Below are positions 1-7,002 of a stretch of DNA of 15,686 nucleotides, piece by piece (the first letter of the stretch is position 1; every line of letters begins with the position of its first letter). The notes below the pieces were generated by a model that saw only the letters and a list, made by a program, of their open reading frames with translations, did not search any database and was not told where the DNA came from. Location of the stretch: the NCBI GenBank assembly GCA_964453665.1, contig CAYVQT010000068.1:1-15686 (forward strand), written 5' to 3'. A program made the position numbers and the translations under genes. The DNA is from DAOUTY01 sp964453665. Its GTDB lineage: Bacteria; Chloroflexota; Dehalococcoidia; SZUA-161.

Positions 1-4
1 TGTC

Positions 5-598
5 ATGACGGAGAAATACGCCAAGTACCCGCACTGGGGCGGGCTGGAGAAAGAAAGCGGCGACACTACAACGATTGAGGAGGCGATTGTGGCGGCGGAT
101 AAGGGATGGGAGCAAGTGGCCTACGAGGTTGTAGAGGGGTCAGCGGTCGCTGCCATAGAAATATCGGGGCTGGACCTTGACGCGGACGGGGCGTACATGC
201 TGGAGGTATTCCTGAAAAATGTCAGTGCCGCGGCAGGGAGGTATATATACCTGGTGCTCAACGACGATAGCAACGCCGCACATTACGGTACCGGCCTCAT
301 ATACGGGGACTCTATGGGGAATTTGAGTTCAGGGGGTACACCCGGCGGGGTTCTCTGCTCTATGGATGAAATATCGTCGAACGAGTTTGTAATTTCAAGG
401 GCGGCGAACGGGAAAACCCTATGCGTCGGGAAGTCTGCGGCAAGCCTGTTCTCAACAGATGAAATTTTGCTTTTCTTCTCGGGAATCGCCTACTTTGAAA
501 CGGACAATATAACAAAGATAGCCATAATCGACGAACAGGCGGAGGCGAAAATAGACGTCGGGAGCCGCGTCGTGCTGTATAAGCTAAACATGGGGTGA
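5..598 (+). CDS. Probable phage virion protein, jelly-roll-like, unknown exact role
   Basis: This 197-residue protein is rich in alternating hydrophobic/polar strands and glycine, with almost no predicted helix, which suggests an all-beta fold. The C-terminus (about residues 165-197) has the pattern 'NITKIAI...IDVGSRVVLYKL'. This resembles the closing strands of beta-sandwich modules common in phage tail and head-decoration proteins (xxSR(I/V)xLYKL). There is no signal peptide or membrane segment. The ATG at 5 sits in an ATGA context, so an upstream overlapping gene probably lies just outside the window. The stop at 598 is four bases before the next gene, so the two are probably co-transcribed. 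The family assignment is inference from composition and the C-terminal pattern; a host-surface or unrelated role cannot be excluded. Confidence 0.7.
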   Translation: MTEKYAKYPHWGGLEKESGDTTTIEEAIVAADKGWEQVAYEVVEGSAVAAIEISGLDLDADGAYMLEVFLKNVSAAAGRYIYLVLNDDSNAAHYGTGLIYGDSMGNLSSGGTPGGVLCSMDEISSNEFVISRAANGKTLCVGKSAASLFSTDEILLFFSGIAYFETDNITKIAIIDEQAEAKIDVGSRVVLYKLNMG

Positions 599-602
599 TG
601 AG

Positions 603-848
603 ATGGAGTGCAAAACAGAGGTTGACGAAAAGGGAACGTGGAACGTTAAGGTCACGGCAAATGGTGTGAAAGTACGCAGCCTGGTTAAACCGGCTCCTGA
701 GTGCGCTGTGCCGGGAGTGCCGGGTATGGATATACTGAGCGTTGCCAGGAACATTGGAGCCGAAGTCGACGAACTGAAGGGGAAGGTGGCAGCCCTGGAG
801 GGCACGGTCAAGGCTCTTGAGACTGGGGGAGCCCGCCCCATATCTTGA
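603..848 (+). CDS. Small hypothetical protein with short coiled coil
   Basis: This 81-residue ORF is preceded by GGGGTGATGAG directly before the ATG and follows the virion-like gene by 4 bp. The N-terminal half is charged and beta-like (VDEKGTWNVKVTANGVKVRS). The C-terminal half (about residues 45-73) has heptad-like spacing of hydrophobics (DILSVARNIGAEVDELKGKV, then AALEGTVKAL), indicating a short coiled coil. Such proteins often oligomerise, and trimeric coiled coils occur in tail fibres, but no family is recognised. Its last 41 bases overlap the convergent phospholipase D-fold gene tail to tail, so both 3' ends share sequence on opposite strands. No terminator is visible between them. Confidence 0.6.
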   Translation: MECKTEVDEKGTWNVKVTANGVKVRSLVKPAPECAVPGVPGMDILSVARNIGAEVDELKGKVAALEGTVKALETGGARPIS

Positions 849-1290
849 GAAAGTAATCACGAGCTTTCTGAGCGATATCCTGATCGTCCACAAGCAAACC
901 AATTTCCGCATTAGTGGTAACCGCACGATTAGATACATTGTGGGTGCAGATTATCACTTTCTGTCCATCGAATACCCAGAACTTAGCATGAATGGGCTTC
1001 CGGCTGGACCCGAGCCGGACGGCGATGTGATGCCGGCGGAGGCGGGAGGCAGTCTTCCTGTTGATACGACTCAGGTGCGAGGTGCGGGTATCGTGGTGCA
1101 GCATGGCGGAGACCTTTAAGCCCTTAGCGGATGCAGAGCAGAGGGCGCGGTTTATGTCCTGGGCGGTGCCGGTACGCTGCCCGTCGTACCAAGCCCACTC
1201 GTAGCAGGCGACAAGTATCTCGGTCTCGGCGGACTTGATGCAGTCCACAACGTGGCGGAGGTAGGCGGATTCGGTGAACAGGGTAATCAA
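808..1290 (-). CDS. Phospholipase D-fold (single HKD motif) nuclease/phosphodiesterase-like protein
   Basis: This 160-residue protein has one PLD signature: H101-x-K103-x4-D108 in 'HAKFWVFDGQ', followed by CTHN (N118) where the family usually has GSxN, then E129. The N-terminal half, with 'EILVACYEWAWYDGQRTGT', matches the usual first beta-alpha unit. Single-HKD proteins of this size, such as the Nuc endonuclease family, act as dimers on phosphodiester bonds via a covalent histidine intermediate. The replacement of GSxN by CTHN is unusual but keeps the Asn. The start is a TTG at 1290 that overlaps the TGA stop of the upstream tail gene (TTGA), suggesting translational coupling; a weak AGGG lies just upstream. 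No signal peptide is seen, so it probably acts in the cytoplasm. The substrate (DNA, phospholipid or other) cannot be told from sequence. Confidence 0.8.
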   Translation of the reverse strand: MITLFTESAYLRHVVDCIKSAETEILVACYEWAWYDGQRTGTAQDINRALCSASAKGLKVSAMLHHDTRTSHLSRINRKTASRLRRHHIAVRLGSSRKPIHAKFWVFDGQKVIICTHNVSNRAVTTNAEIGLLVDDQDIAQKARDYFLKIWGGLPQSQEP

Positions 1291-4200
1291 ACCCTGCCGA
1301 GTCCCATGCGCTGGGTGTAGGTGCGGTTGCGCTTGTTGTAGTGCGTATATATCCAGAGTATGCGGTACTTCTGGTCAACGATACCAGATATAGTATCCGA
1401 AACAGACACAACGTCCCAAACCTCCTGGCCGCAGTTGGTGGTTACAATAATCCAGCCGGGAGCGCCGTCGAGAACCTCGCCTTTTCGTAGCTCCGCCTCT
1501 ACACGCTCGGCTGCACGGTCGGCGTTTGGGTAGTCGGGTTTGGTTACACGGGAGAGCCGGTCGAATACCTGCTCTATCTGGTCGAAGTCGTAGCCCTCCT
1601 CCATGACGGTGTCTCCCCAGACCTGGGCGCGGTTGGGGTCGAAAAGCGCCGTGCCGTAATCCCCGTGATAGAGAAGATGGGCTGCGCCGTAGGTGGTATT
1701 GTAATTGTAGTAATAGTAATACCACGCTTTGAGATTAGTAGCGGCCGGGATGGAACCGGTGGAGAGACAAACTATACGACCGGTATCGTACTCCATCTGG
1801 TAATCGACCCCCTCTTCGTAAGTCGTGAGTTCGCCATACGATTTAACAGTAATCGAAGATGGAACGATAGCATTGTAATCGAGAGACTGCCAGACATCGA
1901 GGCCGTTCGAATTAAATACCTCCCCCTCCTGGTAAGCGCCGCCGGAAGTCTCCGAGCCGGTCGGATGAACCAGATAGGCGTAGTGCCCACGCTGAACAAG
2001 GACATCCTCGACCCAGGACAGGATTTTCTTTACAGCCCACTTGCCGTTATAGCCCTCGGGGATATCGAAAGCCGGCTTGAAAGACGTGATGGCGGTCGAA
2101 GAACTCCACGTAGCGAACTCCAGCCCTACCCTGGATAAAATAAAGGAGAGCATCTGGTATAGATTGCTGTCATCCTCCGCCCAGGATATGGTGCGCCTCG
2201 TTTTCCAGCGATTGAGCAAATCCCACATACCCTCCGTCTCAATCTGGAGCGTACCCATGACGCCTTGAGGGTAAATGTGATGGAGCCAAAACCAGGGGGG
2301 CGATACGAACTTCCAGCCGGTAATCCAAGTGGAGGGCAGGTCGGAGTACTCAGCGCTGCCGCCGATATTGTAACCCAGCCCGAGCTTAACCTCCCAGCCG
2401 AGCTTATCAAAGCCGCTGTATTTGCCGCCGGTGTTGTCCAGGACTATGGTCATTTTAGAGCGGTAGAGGTCAGCTCTATCACGGAATTTAACCTCGACAA
2501 CATCGCTTGAAACATCGTACTCGGCGACAGAAATATCGGAGTACCAAACGCCGGTCGGGCTGGTGAGCCAGACCCCGGAAGCGGAGTAGCAAAACGCCAG
2601 GCCGTAGTCGCAGGAATAGCGGAAGGGCACAGGCTCCAGCCAATGGTTAGAGATGAAGTCGGCGGACGCAGGGGAGTAAGAGAAGTTAAGCCTTTTCTGG
2701 GTAGTAGTAGCGGTGTACTTCTCGACGACGAATGTGCGAAAGACGTCTGATTTGCCCAGGGCGGGAAACTGGTACTGGTAGTCGCTGGTGGAATCACGGA
2801 CCAAGAGTTCTTTTAGAGCCGTCCAGGTATCCGGGGCGGCAGAATAGCCGTTGCCTAAAAGACAAGTCCATACCCCGTCCTGGCTGTCGCCGTCTACACC
2901 TGTAACGACTACGTTCCAGTCGCCGGAGTAGGTAACAGCGAGACCGGTGATGGTGGACAGCGAGTTAGTCCATTCAGAAAAGTCTCCCCATGTGGTAGCT
3001 GTGAGTATCTGAGCTTCATGCAAACGGACATCGGAGTTGCTATCCGGCTTGATACGTATTCGTAAAGCAGTACTATCGACGGGAGCGGAAAGAGTAAGCT
3101 CCGCCCAGGCATTAAGCGATGCTGAGCCGGAATAGAGGTCATGCCAGGAAGAAGACCTGTAATAATCGACGTCGATATCGGCGCTGGCGGCGGAGGGGGC
3201 TGAGATATAATAACGAATTTTTGCAAGCTCACACTCGGTATAGGTAAGCTCGATGAAATCAGACCAAGAGTCGCGGGTGACTGAGGACTGGTATGCGTAA
3301 GTGCCCGTATCGCCGTCGTATGCATTAGACTCATTTTGCCAGTTTCCGCTAGGGTCATTGAAACCCGATGGGCTTGACCAATCAAGGGAGGGTATCTCTC
3401 CCCGGCTGCGGTAAATCGTATCCTCTATCGAAAAGAGAACCAGGGGATGCTGATTATTGCGGGCACAGGCAGCGAGGTAATAGGGAGGGCTACCGAGAAA
3501 ACCATGAAGACTCTGCCAGTTTCCCCATGTAGCGCCGCAGTCGTGGCTTTCCCGACAATAAATCATAGGGTCGGTGCCGTTTGCCCTGAAAGCCCAGACG
3601 CTGGTGCCGTAAGCGGCAAGGGCACAAGTGCGAGCCTGCTCTCCCCAGTATGTCCACGAATGATAATCAGAGTCTTCGTCCGGGGAGGTTACACGCTGGA
3701 AGTACAGCTTGTTATCGGCAGGGTCAATCATGAAGCGGATAAGGCTGCCGTCGGAGGGCATAGCTGCGGCATGTTGGTTATCAGTACCGGTCGGCTCGGT
3801 GTACTCGGAGAATGTAGAGTCCCACTCGTAGAAAAGAAAATCGGAGGTACTCACAGAACTCCACGAGGAGCCGCCATTAAAACTAAGATCAGCATTACCG
3901 CGGGCATACGTACTAGATGGGGAGACCCAGAAACAGGCTACGTAATTAGATACATCGCCGGATGGGAAGCTAAGAACTATGGCGTACTTTGTACCCCTGG
4001 TAAGGGAATAAGGGGTCAGATTAAAAGTACACCATTCGCCTAAAGCGGTAGTCGGGAGGGAATTACCATCGACAGAGGCGGAAGTAAGGTCGGCGCCGGT
4101 GGGATGGCCGCTGCCGTCGGTAGCTTTTATGGAAACGGTGCCGGTGCCGGGGCTGCCGGTACGCCGCAATTTGAGCTTAATACGGTCGAGGGAGTGAGGA

Positions 4201-4439
4201 TACCTGGGGGTAAAAGTCTGGGCAACCCAGTTAACGGCATAAACGGGTGAAGCGTCGGAAGTGGAAACGTCGTACTCCTCGAAGGCTAACTGGGCGTAGC
4301 GAGACCACTGGAAAAGATTGACGCCGCCACGTTTGCGGAAAAGGCGGCAGCGGATAGCAGGGTCGCCTTTATGGTTGACGTAGTTTATGAGTGGAGCAAT
4401 TCTCTGTGCTGAAAGCAGGTTAGCAGATAAACTTCTCAT
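1287..4439 (-). CDS. Large multidomain phage tail tip/hub protein with adhesin-like domains
   Basis: The protein has 1050 residues. About 62-210 form a beta-sandwich ('VAQTFTPRYPHSLDRIKLKL', 'SPGTGTVSIKATDGSGHPTG') typical of carbohydrate-binding/anchor modules. About 220-360 are sialidase-like with a perfect Asp-box, SHDCGATW at 298-305; a second Asp-box-like SFNGGSSW lies near 186-193. About 365-480 resemble a discoidin (F5/8C)-like sandwich. About 630-1050 resemble phage tail-hub/tail-endopeptidase-associated proteins ('MTIVLDNTGGKYSGFDKLGW', 'VWDVVSVSDTI'). It is thus probably a baseplate/tail-tip protein that reads host surface glycans. The ATG at 4439 is the only sensible start, because the longer open frame crosses a divergent promoter and plus-strand genes. 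It lacks an obvious Shine-Dalgarno, unlike most genes here. It lies opposite in strand to its neighbours on both sides. Domain limits are estimates. Confidence 0.75.
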   Translation of the reverse strand: MRSLSANLLSAQRIAPLINYVNHKGDPAIRCRLFRKRGGVNLFQWSRYAQLAFEEYDVSTSDASPVYAVNWVAQTFTPRYPHSLDRIKLKLRRTGSPGTGTVSIKATDGSGHPTGADLTSASVDGNSLPTTALGEWCTFNLTPYSLTRGTKYAIVLSFPSGDVSNYVACFWVSPSSTYARGNADLSFNGGSSWSSVSTSDFLFYEWDSTFSEYTEPTGTDNQHAAAMPSDGSLIRFMIDPADNKLYFQRVTSPDEDSDYHSWTYWGEQARTCALAAYGTSVWAFRANGTDPMIYCRESHDCGATWGNWQSLHGFLGSPPYYLAACARNNQHPLVLFSIEDTIYRSRGEIPSLDWSSPSGFNDPSGNWQNESNAYDGDTGTYAYQSSVTRDSWSDFIELTYTECELAKIRYYISAPSAASADIDVDYYRSSSWHDLYSGSASLNAWAELTLSAPVDSTALRIRIKPDSNSDVRLHEAQILTATTWGDFSEWTNSLSTITGLAVTYSGDWNVVVTGVDGDSQDGVWTCLLGNGYSAAPDTWTALKELLVRDSTSDYQYQFPALGKSDVFRTFVVEKYTATTTQKRLNFSYSPASADFISNHWLEPVPFRYSCDYGLAFCYSASGVWLTSPTGVWYSDISVAEYDVSSDVVEVKFRDRADLYRSKMTIVLDNTGGKYSGFDKLGWEVKLGLGYNIGGSAEYSDLPSTWITGWKFVSPPWFWLHHIYPQGVMGTLQIETEGMWDLLNRWKTRRTISWAEDDSNLYQMLSFILSRVGLEFATWSSSTAITSFKPAFDIPEGYNGKWAVKKILSWVEDVLVQRGHYAYLVHPTGSETSGGAYQEGEVFNSNGLDVWQSLDYNAIVPSSITVKSYGELTTYEEGVDYQMEYDTGRIVCLSTGSIPAATNLKAWYYYYYNYNTTYGAAHLLYHGDYGTALFDPNRAQVWGDTVMEEGYDFDQIEQVFDRLSRVTKPDYPNADRAAERVEAELRKGEVLDGAPGWIIVTTNCGQEVWDVVSVSDTISGIVDQKYRILWIYTHYNKRNRTYTQRMGLGRV

Positions 4440-4462
4440 AACAAAATGTGTTCCGAACGTAC

Positions 4463-4483
4463 GTGCTATAATAATTATAGCAC
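4463..4483. promoter_or_regulatory. Symmetric divergent promoter: two back-to-back extended -10 boxes in a perfect palindrome
   Basis: Two 10-bp arms (GTGCTATAAT and ATTATAGCAC) flank a single A. Each strand therefore reads TGCTATAAT, a perfect extended -10 (TGn-TATAAT), at 4465-4472 on plus and 4481-4474 on minus. No -35 hexamer is evident, which extended -10 promoters can dispense with. Predicted starts near 4479 (plus) and 4467 (minus) would give a near-leaderless plus transcript (ATG at 4485) and a roughly 27-nt minus leader (ATG at 4439). The palindrome could also be a repressor or activator operator. The motif is seen directly; promoter function is inference. Confidence 0.65.
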
Positions 4484-4484
4484 A

Positions 4485-4838
4485 ATGTATGTAACGTCTC
4501 CGGTATATTCCTTCAAGGCATGGCAGCAAATGGGCTCGGAAGCCCTGTACTCGATGTTCGGGTGGCAGGGCAGCAACATATTCCAGCGGAGGAATGGTAA
4601 AACAATAATCATGCGAAATTACAGCCCGACAAACCCGAACAGTCAATCTCAGCAAAAATGGCGCGGCTCGTTCGGAGATGCCGTGTCGCTGTGGCAGGCG
4701 ATGTCGGACTCGGAAAAAGCGTCGTGGAATGACTATCAGAATAACCGCCGGCGCAGGCCGGTAATGAGCGGGTATAATCTGTTCATTTCGAAATACCTCC
4801 TGACCAATGGGAACCCGAAAATACCAAACCAGGGTTGA
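4485..4838 (+). CDS. Small phage protein, paralog 1 of 3 (PxNPxTxxQ / AVSxWQ / SGYNLY family)
   Basis: This 117-residue protein is homologous to the products at 4903 and 6704. The shared blocks are P-x-N-P-x-S-x-x-Q, AVSLWQ, K-x-S-W and SGYNLFISKYL. The start at 4485 is chosen because its N-terminus VTSPVYS aligns with VTGPLFS of the second copy; an upstream ATG at 4446 would run through the promoter palindrome. No Shine-Dalgarno precedes 4485, so translation may be leaderless. Proteins carrying the NPxTxxQxxxR...AWxxL...W pattern recur in phage structural regions, but their function is not established. The middle (residues about 15-45, 'MGSEALYSMFGWQGSNIF') is longer and more divergent than in the other copies. 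A role as a minor virion component or as an acceptor for the adjacent modifying enzymes is inference. Confidence 0.7.
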   Translation: MYVTSPVYSFKAWQQMGSEALYSMFGWQGSNIFQRRNGKTIIMRNYSPTNPNSQSQQKWRGSFGDAVSLWQAMSDSEKASWNDYQNNRRRRPVMSGYNLFISKYLLTNGNPKIPNQG

Positions 4839-4847
4839 TAAAGGGTG

Positions 4848-4853
4848 TATAAT
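4848..4853 (+). promoter_or_regulatory. Possible -10 box before the second paralog
   Basis: A perfect TATAAT lies in the 64-bp gap between two paralogous genes, about 50 bp before the TTG start at 4903. No good -35 or extended -10 accompanies it, so it is only a candidate secondary promoter. Confidence 0.25.
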
Positions 4854-4902
4854 GTTTGAAACAGTAGTTCTAAAAATCTCGACAGAAAGGGGGTGAAATA
4901 GT

Positions 4903-5235
4903 TTGACCAGAGTAACCGGTCCCCTGTTCTCGCTAACCGCTAGTGGAACGATTGCGGATGTAATCACTTACTCAAACTGGAAGGGACTGCCTTATGTGCG
5001 GTCGCGGGTAATACCGCAGAACCCACAGACGGCAGGCCAGACCAGCATCCGCAACACCATGACGGCGGGGGTGAGCGCGTGGCAGGACACGGCGTCGGTA
5101 CCCGCAACCTCTAAAGCTTCCTGGGATTACCATGCCTCGGGAACCGGCATGAGCGGGTTCAACCGCTATGTCAAGAAGTTCATCGAGACGAATACCCAGC
5201 AAGTGGCGCCGTGGACAAATCCGTCGCCGCAGTGA
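4903..5235 (+). CDS. Small phage protein, paralog 2 of 3 (PxNPxTxxQ / VSAWQ / SGFNRY family)
   Basis: This 110-residue protein begins with TTG at 4903. The start is fixed by the strong AAGGGGGTGA site a few bases upstream and by agreement with the third copy (VTGPLFSLTASGTIADVITY against VRGALFSVEAYGTLDGTITY). Conserved features in order are the LFS-x-x-A-x-GT...ITY beta-like N-terminus, VRSRVIPQNPQTAGQ (about residues 28-44), VSAWQ, SKASW and the C-terminal SGFNRYVKKF. No membrane segment or signal peptide is seen. It is closer to paralog 3 than to paralog 1 at the N-terminus. Its function is unknown; the family pattern is typical of phage structural regions. It is followed after 16 bp by a short ORF with its own ribosome binding site. 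Confidence 0.75.
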   Translation: MTRVTGPLFSLTASGTIADVITYSNWKGLPYVRSRVIPQNPQTAGQTSIRNTMTAGVSAWQDTASVPATSKASWDYHASGTGMSGFNRYVKKFIETNTQQVAPWTNPSPQ

Positions 5236-5251
5236 CAACGGGGGTGAGAAG

Positions 5252-5728
5252 ATGAACTTGAACGGCAACGACGCGGGTAGGAGTGGGAAGGTAGTCTTTG
5301 CCGAAAAGCAAGGAAATTATAGAGTCCAGTGCGACCTCAACTTTCAGGAAGCGAGGGCTGCCTGGGCTCTGCATCGTATTATCGAGGCATTTAGAGTCTC
5401 GGTGGAAAGGACGGAGAAAAATGGGGCGAACATGGAGGACGGTGTACGAGAACGTATGCGGTTCTCGGCGACTCCTGGAAGGAAACATACTGAACCACAC
5501 ACCATTCCTCGAGGAACTGGCGCGCCTGGTAGAAGTCGGCGACAGGGTGCTAGAGGTCGGGAGCGGGTCGGGAGTCATGGGGTGGCCGCTGGCGCAGGCA
5601 GGGTGTACGGTGGTGTCCCTGGACAACGACAGGGAGATACTCTACATGGCAGGGATAAACATCGGGCTGCTGGACGCCGGCATCGAGTTGAAAGAGGGGG
5701 ATGCCTTCAACCTGCCCTTCGAGAATGA
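5252..5728 (+). CDS. Short unknown ORF running out of frame into the methyltransferase gene
   Basis: The start is well supported: GGGGGTGAG ends three bases before the ATG at 5252. The first 56 residues, including 'VVFAEKQGNYRVQCDLNFQE' and 'ARAAWALHRIIEAFRV', look like a real compact protein. The frame then stays open for another roughly 300 bases inside the methyltransferase gene, where the product becomes Arg/Gly/His-rich in the manner of a shadow frame. Either the gene truly overlaps, or its natural stop near 5420 was lost through a mutation or an indel. The total length of 158 residues should be treated with caution; only the N-terminal third is convincing. No family is recognised. Confidence 0.35.
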   Translation: MNLNGNDAGRSGKVVFAEKQGNYRVQCDLNFQEARAAWALHRIIEAFRVSVERTEKNGANMEDGVRERMRFSATPGRKHTEPHTIPRGTGAPGRSRRQGARGRERVGSHGVAAGAGRVYGGVPGQRQGDTLHGRDKHRAAGRRHRVERGGCLQPALRE

Positions 5729-6011
5729 CAGCTTCAACCTGGCGTACAGCGAAGGACTGGTGGAGCATTACGAGGACGATGAAGTGAGGGCGATACTGAG
5801 AGAGCAACTACGGGTATCGCCCGTAGTTGTGATGGGCGTGCCGCTACTGGGGTGCAGGGACATAGCCTTCGGAGACGAGCGGTGGCTAACAGCGGATGAA
5901 TGGGACGCAATACTCACGAACTTCTGGATAGCGCGCAGCGTGGTGTATAACGACGGGACGAGGCTGGTGGTAACAATGACAAGGGGACCGGCAGATGAAA
6001 AACCAGACTGA
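5421..6011 (+). CDS. Class I SAM-dependent methyltransferase
   Basis: The 196-residue protein has motif I VLEVGSGSG (about 43-51) and the acidic ribose-binding end of strand 2, SLDND (66-70). It also has the downstream 'GDAFNLPFENDSFNLAYSEG' with 'LVEHY', typical of methyltransferase families 11/25. The start at 5421 follows GGAG by a short A-rich spacer; an earlier in-frame start at 5298 lies inside the previous ORF and gives an unlikely N-terminus. The 3' end overlaps the sulfatase-like gene by 17 bases, so the two are probably translationally coupled. The small-molecule style of the domain and the neighbouring glycosyltransferase suggest methylation of a sugar or lipid-linked precursor rather than DNA. 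The target is inference, since no DNA-methylase catalytic motif (NPPY, PCQ) is present. Confidence 0.8.
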   Translation: MGRTWRTVYENVCGSRRLLEGNILNHTPFLEELARLVEVGDRVLEVGSGSGVMGWPLAQAGCTVVSLDNDREILYMAGINIGLLDAGIELKEGDAFNLPFENDSFNLAYSEGLVEHYEDDEVRAILREQLRVSPVVVMGVPLLGCRDIAFGDERWLTADEWDAILTNFWIARSVVYNDGTRLVVTMTRGPADEKPD

Positions 6012-6711
6012 GCTAATACATTCGACCGGCTGGCGTGAGCTCGTAATACTGGATGCCTGCCGATATGACTACTTCGTCGAAGAGTGGCTGTATGGGGGAG
6101 TTATAGAGAAGGTAAAGTCAGCAGGCTCCTGCACCATCGAGTGGGCGAAGCGGACCTGGACGGGGATCTACGAGGATGTAATTTACCTGGCAACCATACC
6201 CTATATCGGCAAGCTGGACTTAGGCGGGTGGAGAGGCATCGACCACTTCGGGCTGGTACATCCAATGTGGAGGGGGGCATGGCATGAGGGAGAGGGTACT
6301 GTGTTGCCGGAGGTAATGTGCGAGGTGTTCAGGGTATTCAGGAAGCGGAGCCCCGACAGTCGATTAGTGATACACTTCCTGCAGCCGCACCATCCGTACA
6401 TAGGGACGAAGAGGGTAGCCTGGGAAGGCGGGACGCGGAAAAGCAGGGAGAGCGTCATGGCCGGGGGCAACGGGATAGTGGACGTCTCCCGTGTCGCGCC
6501 TCCAAACTTCCTGGAGCACAGGCTGGCGTACAGGGATAACCTGAGGCGAGTGCTGGAAGCCGTAAAAGTAATACTACGTCCGGGGATGGCGGTTACCGCG
6601 GATCACGGCGAGCTCCTGGGCGGCGGAGAGGGCTGGCTGCATCCGCCAGGGAGCGACAACCCGATTCTCCGGGAAGTTCCCTGGGTCTATATGGAGAGGG
6701 ACGGTGGCTAA
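5995..6711 (+). CDS. Sulfatase-like / alkaline phosphatase superfamily protein
   Basis: The 238-residue protein opens with LVILDACRYDYF (D20, R23, D25), the metal-binding start of the sulfatase-like family. A candidate nucleophile segment, SAGSCTIEW (S45, C46, T47), follows. 'HFLQPHHPYIG' (H132, H133), the metal ligand motif TADHGE (D203, H204, E206) and H216 near the end match the family order. At 238 residues it is much shorter than typical arylsulfatases (about 450-550) and has no signal peptide or membrane anchor, so it is a minimal catalytic core. Related enzymes hydrolyse or transfer sulfate, phosphate or phosphoethanolamine. Set between a methyltransferase and a glycosyltransferase, it plausibly edits a glycan. 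The ATG at 5995 has AAGGGGA upstream. The exact reaction is unknown. Confidence 0.75.
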   Translation: MKNQTELIHSTGWRELVILDACRYDYFVEEWLYGGVIEKVKSAGSCTIEWAKRTWTGIYEDVIYLATIPYIGKLDLGGWRGIDHFGLVHPMWRGAWHEGEGTVLPEVMCEVFRVFRKRSPDSRLVIHFLQPHHPYIGTKRVAWEGGTRKSRESVMAGGNGIVDVSRVAPPNFLEHRLAYRDNLRRVLEAVKVILRPGMAVTADHGELLGGGEGWLHPPGSDNPILREVPWVYMERDGG

Positions 6712-6991
6712 CGTAAGAGGGGCGTTGTTTAGCGTGGAGGCGTACGGGACGCTGGATGGGACTATAACCTACCAGCGGGGAAGGACGGGGGGACGTGTGA
6801 TGCGGCACAAGGTGCCCAGGCAGCCGAGGACGGAGGCGCAGCTGGCGCAGAGGGCGAGTTTCTCGTCGGCGGTATCGGCGTGGCAAAGTCTGCCGTCGGC
6901 GTCGAAGGCGTGGTGGACAGTGAAGGCTCAGGGGATGGCTACCTGCGGGTACAACCTGTATATAAAAAATTACCTACTGGGGCTACTTTAG
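6704..6991 (+). CDS. Small phage protein, paralog 3 of 3 (PRQPRTEAQ / AVSAWQ / CGYNLY family)
   Basis: This 95-residue product starts at a GTG (6704) that overlaps the stop of the sulfatase-like gene by 8 bases, with GGAGAGGG upstream. It shares with the other two copies the N-terminal ALFSVEAYGTLDGTITY, the central P-x-x-P-R-T-x-x-Q, AVSAWQ, K-x-W-W and the C-terminal CGYNLYIKNYL, which closely matches SGYNLFISKYL of paralog 1. It is the shortest copy. Its position after two enzyme genes, rather than beside the other copies, indicates that the family spread through the operon by duplication. The function is unknown. Confidence 0.75.
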   Translation: MANVRGALFSVEAYGTLDGTITYQRGRTGGRVMRHKVPRQPRTEAQLAQRASFSSAVSAWQSLPSASKAWWTVKAQGMATCGYNLYIKNYLLGLL

Positions 6992-7002
6992 AAGGGGGAA
7001 TT

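Noticed and set aside
4446..4484. Upstream ATG for paralog 1
   Set aside because: Would encode the promoter palindrome, and the alignment to paralog 2 (VTGPLFS against VTSPVYS) begins at 4485.
4440..4967. N-terminal extension of the tail-tip frame to 4967
   Set aside because: It would run through the divergent promoter and antisense to two plus-strand paralogs; the extra 176 residues have no protein-like pattern.
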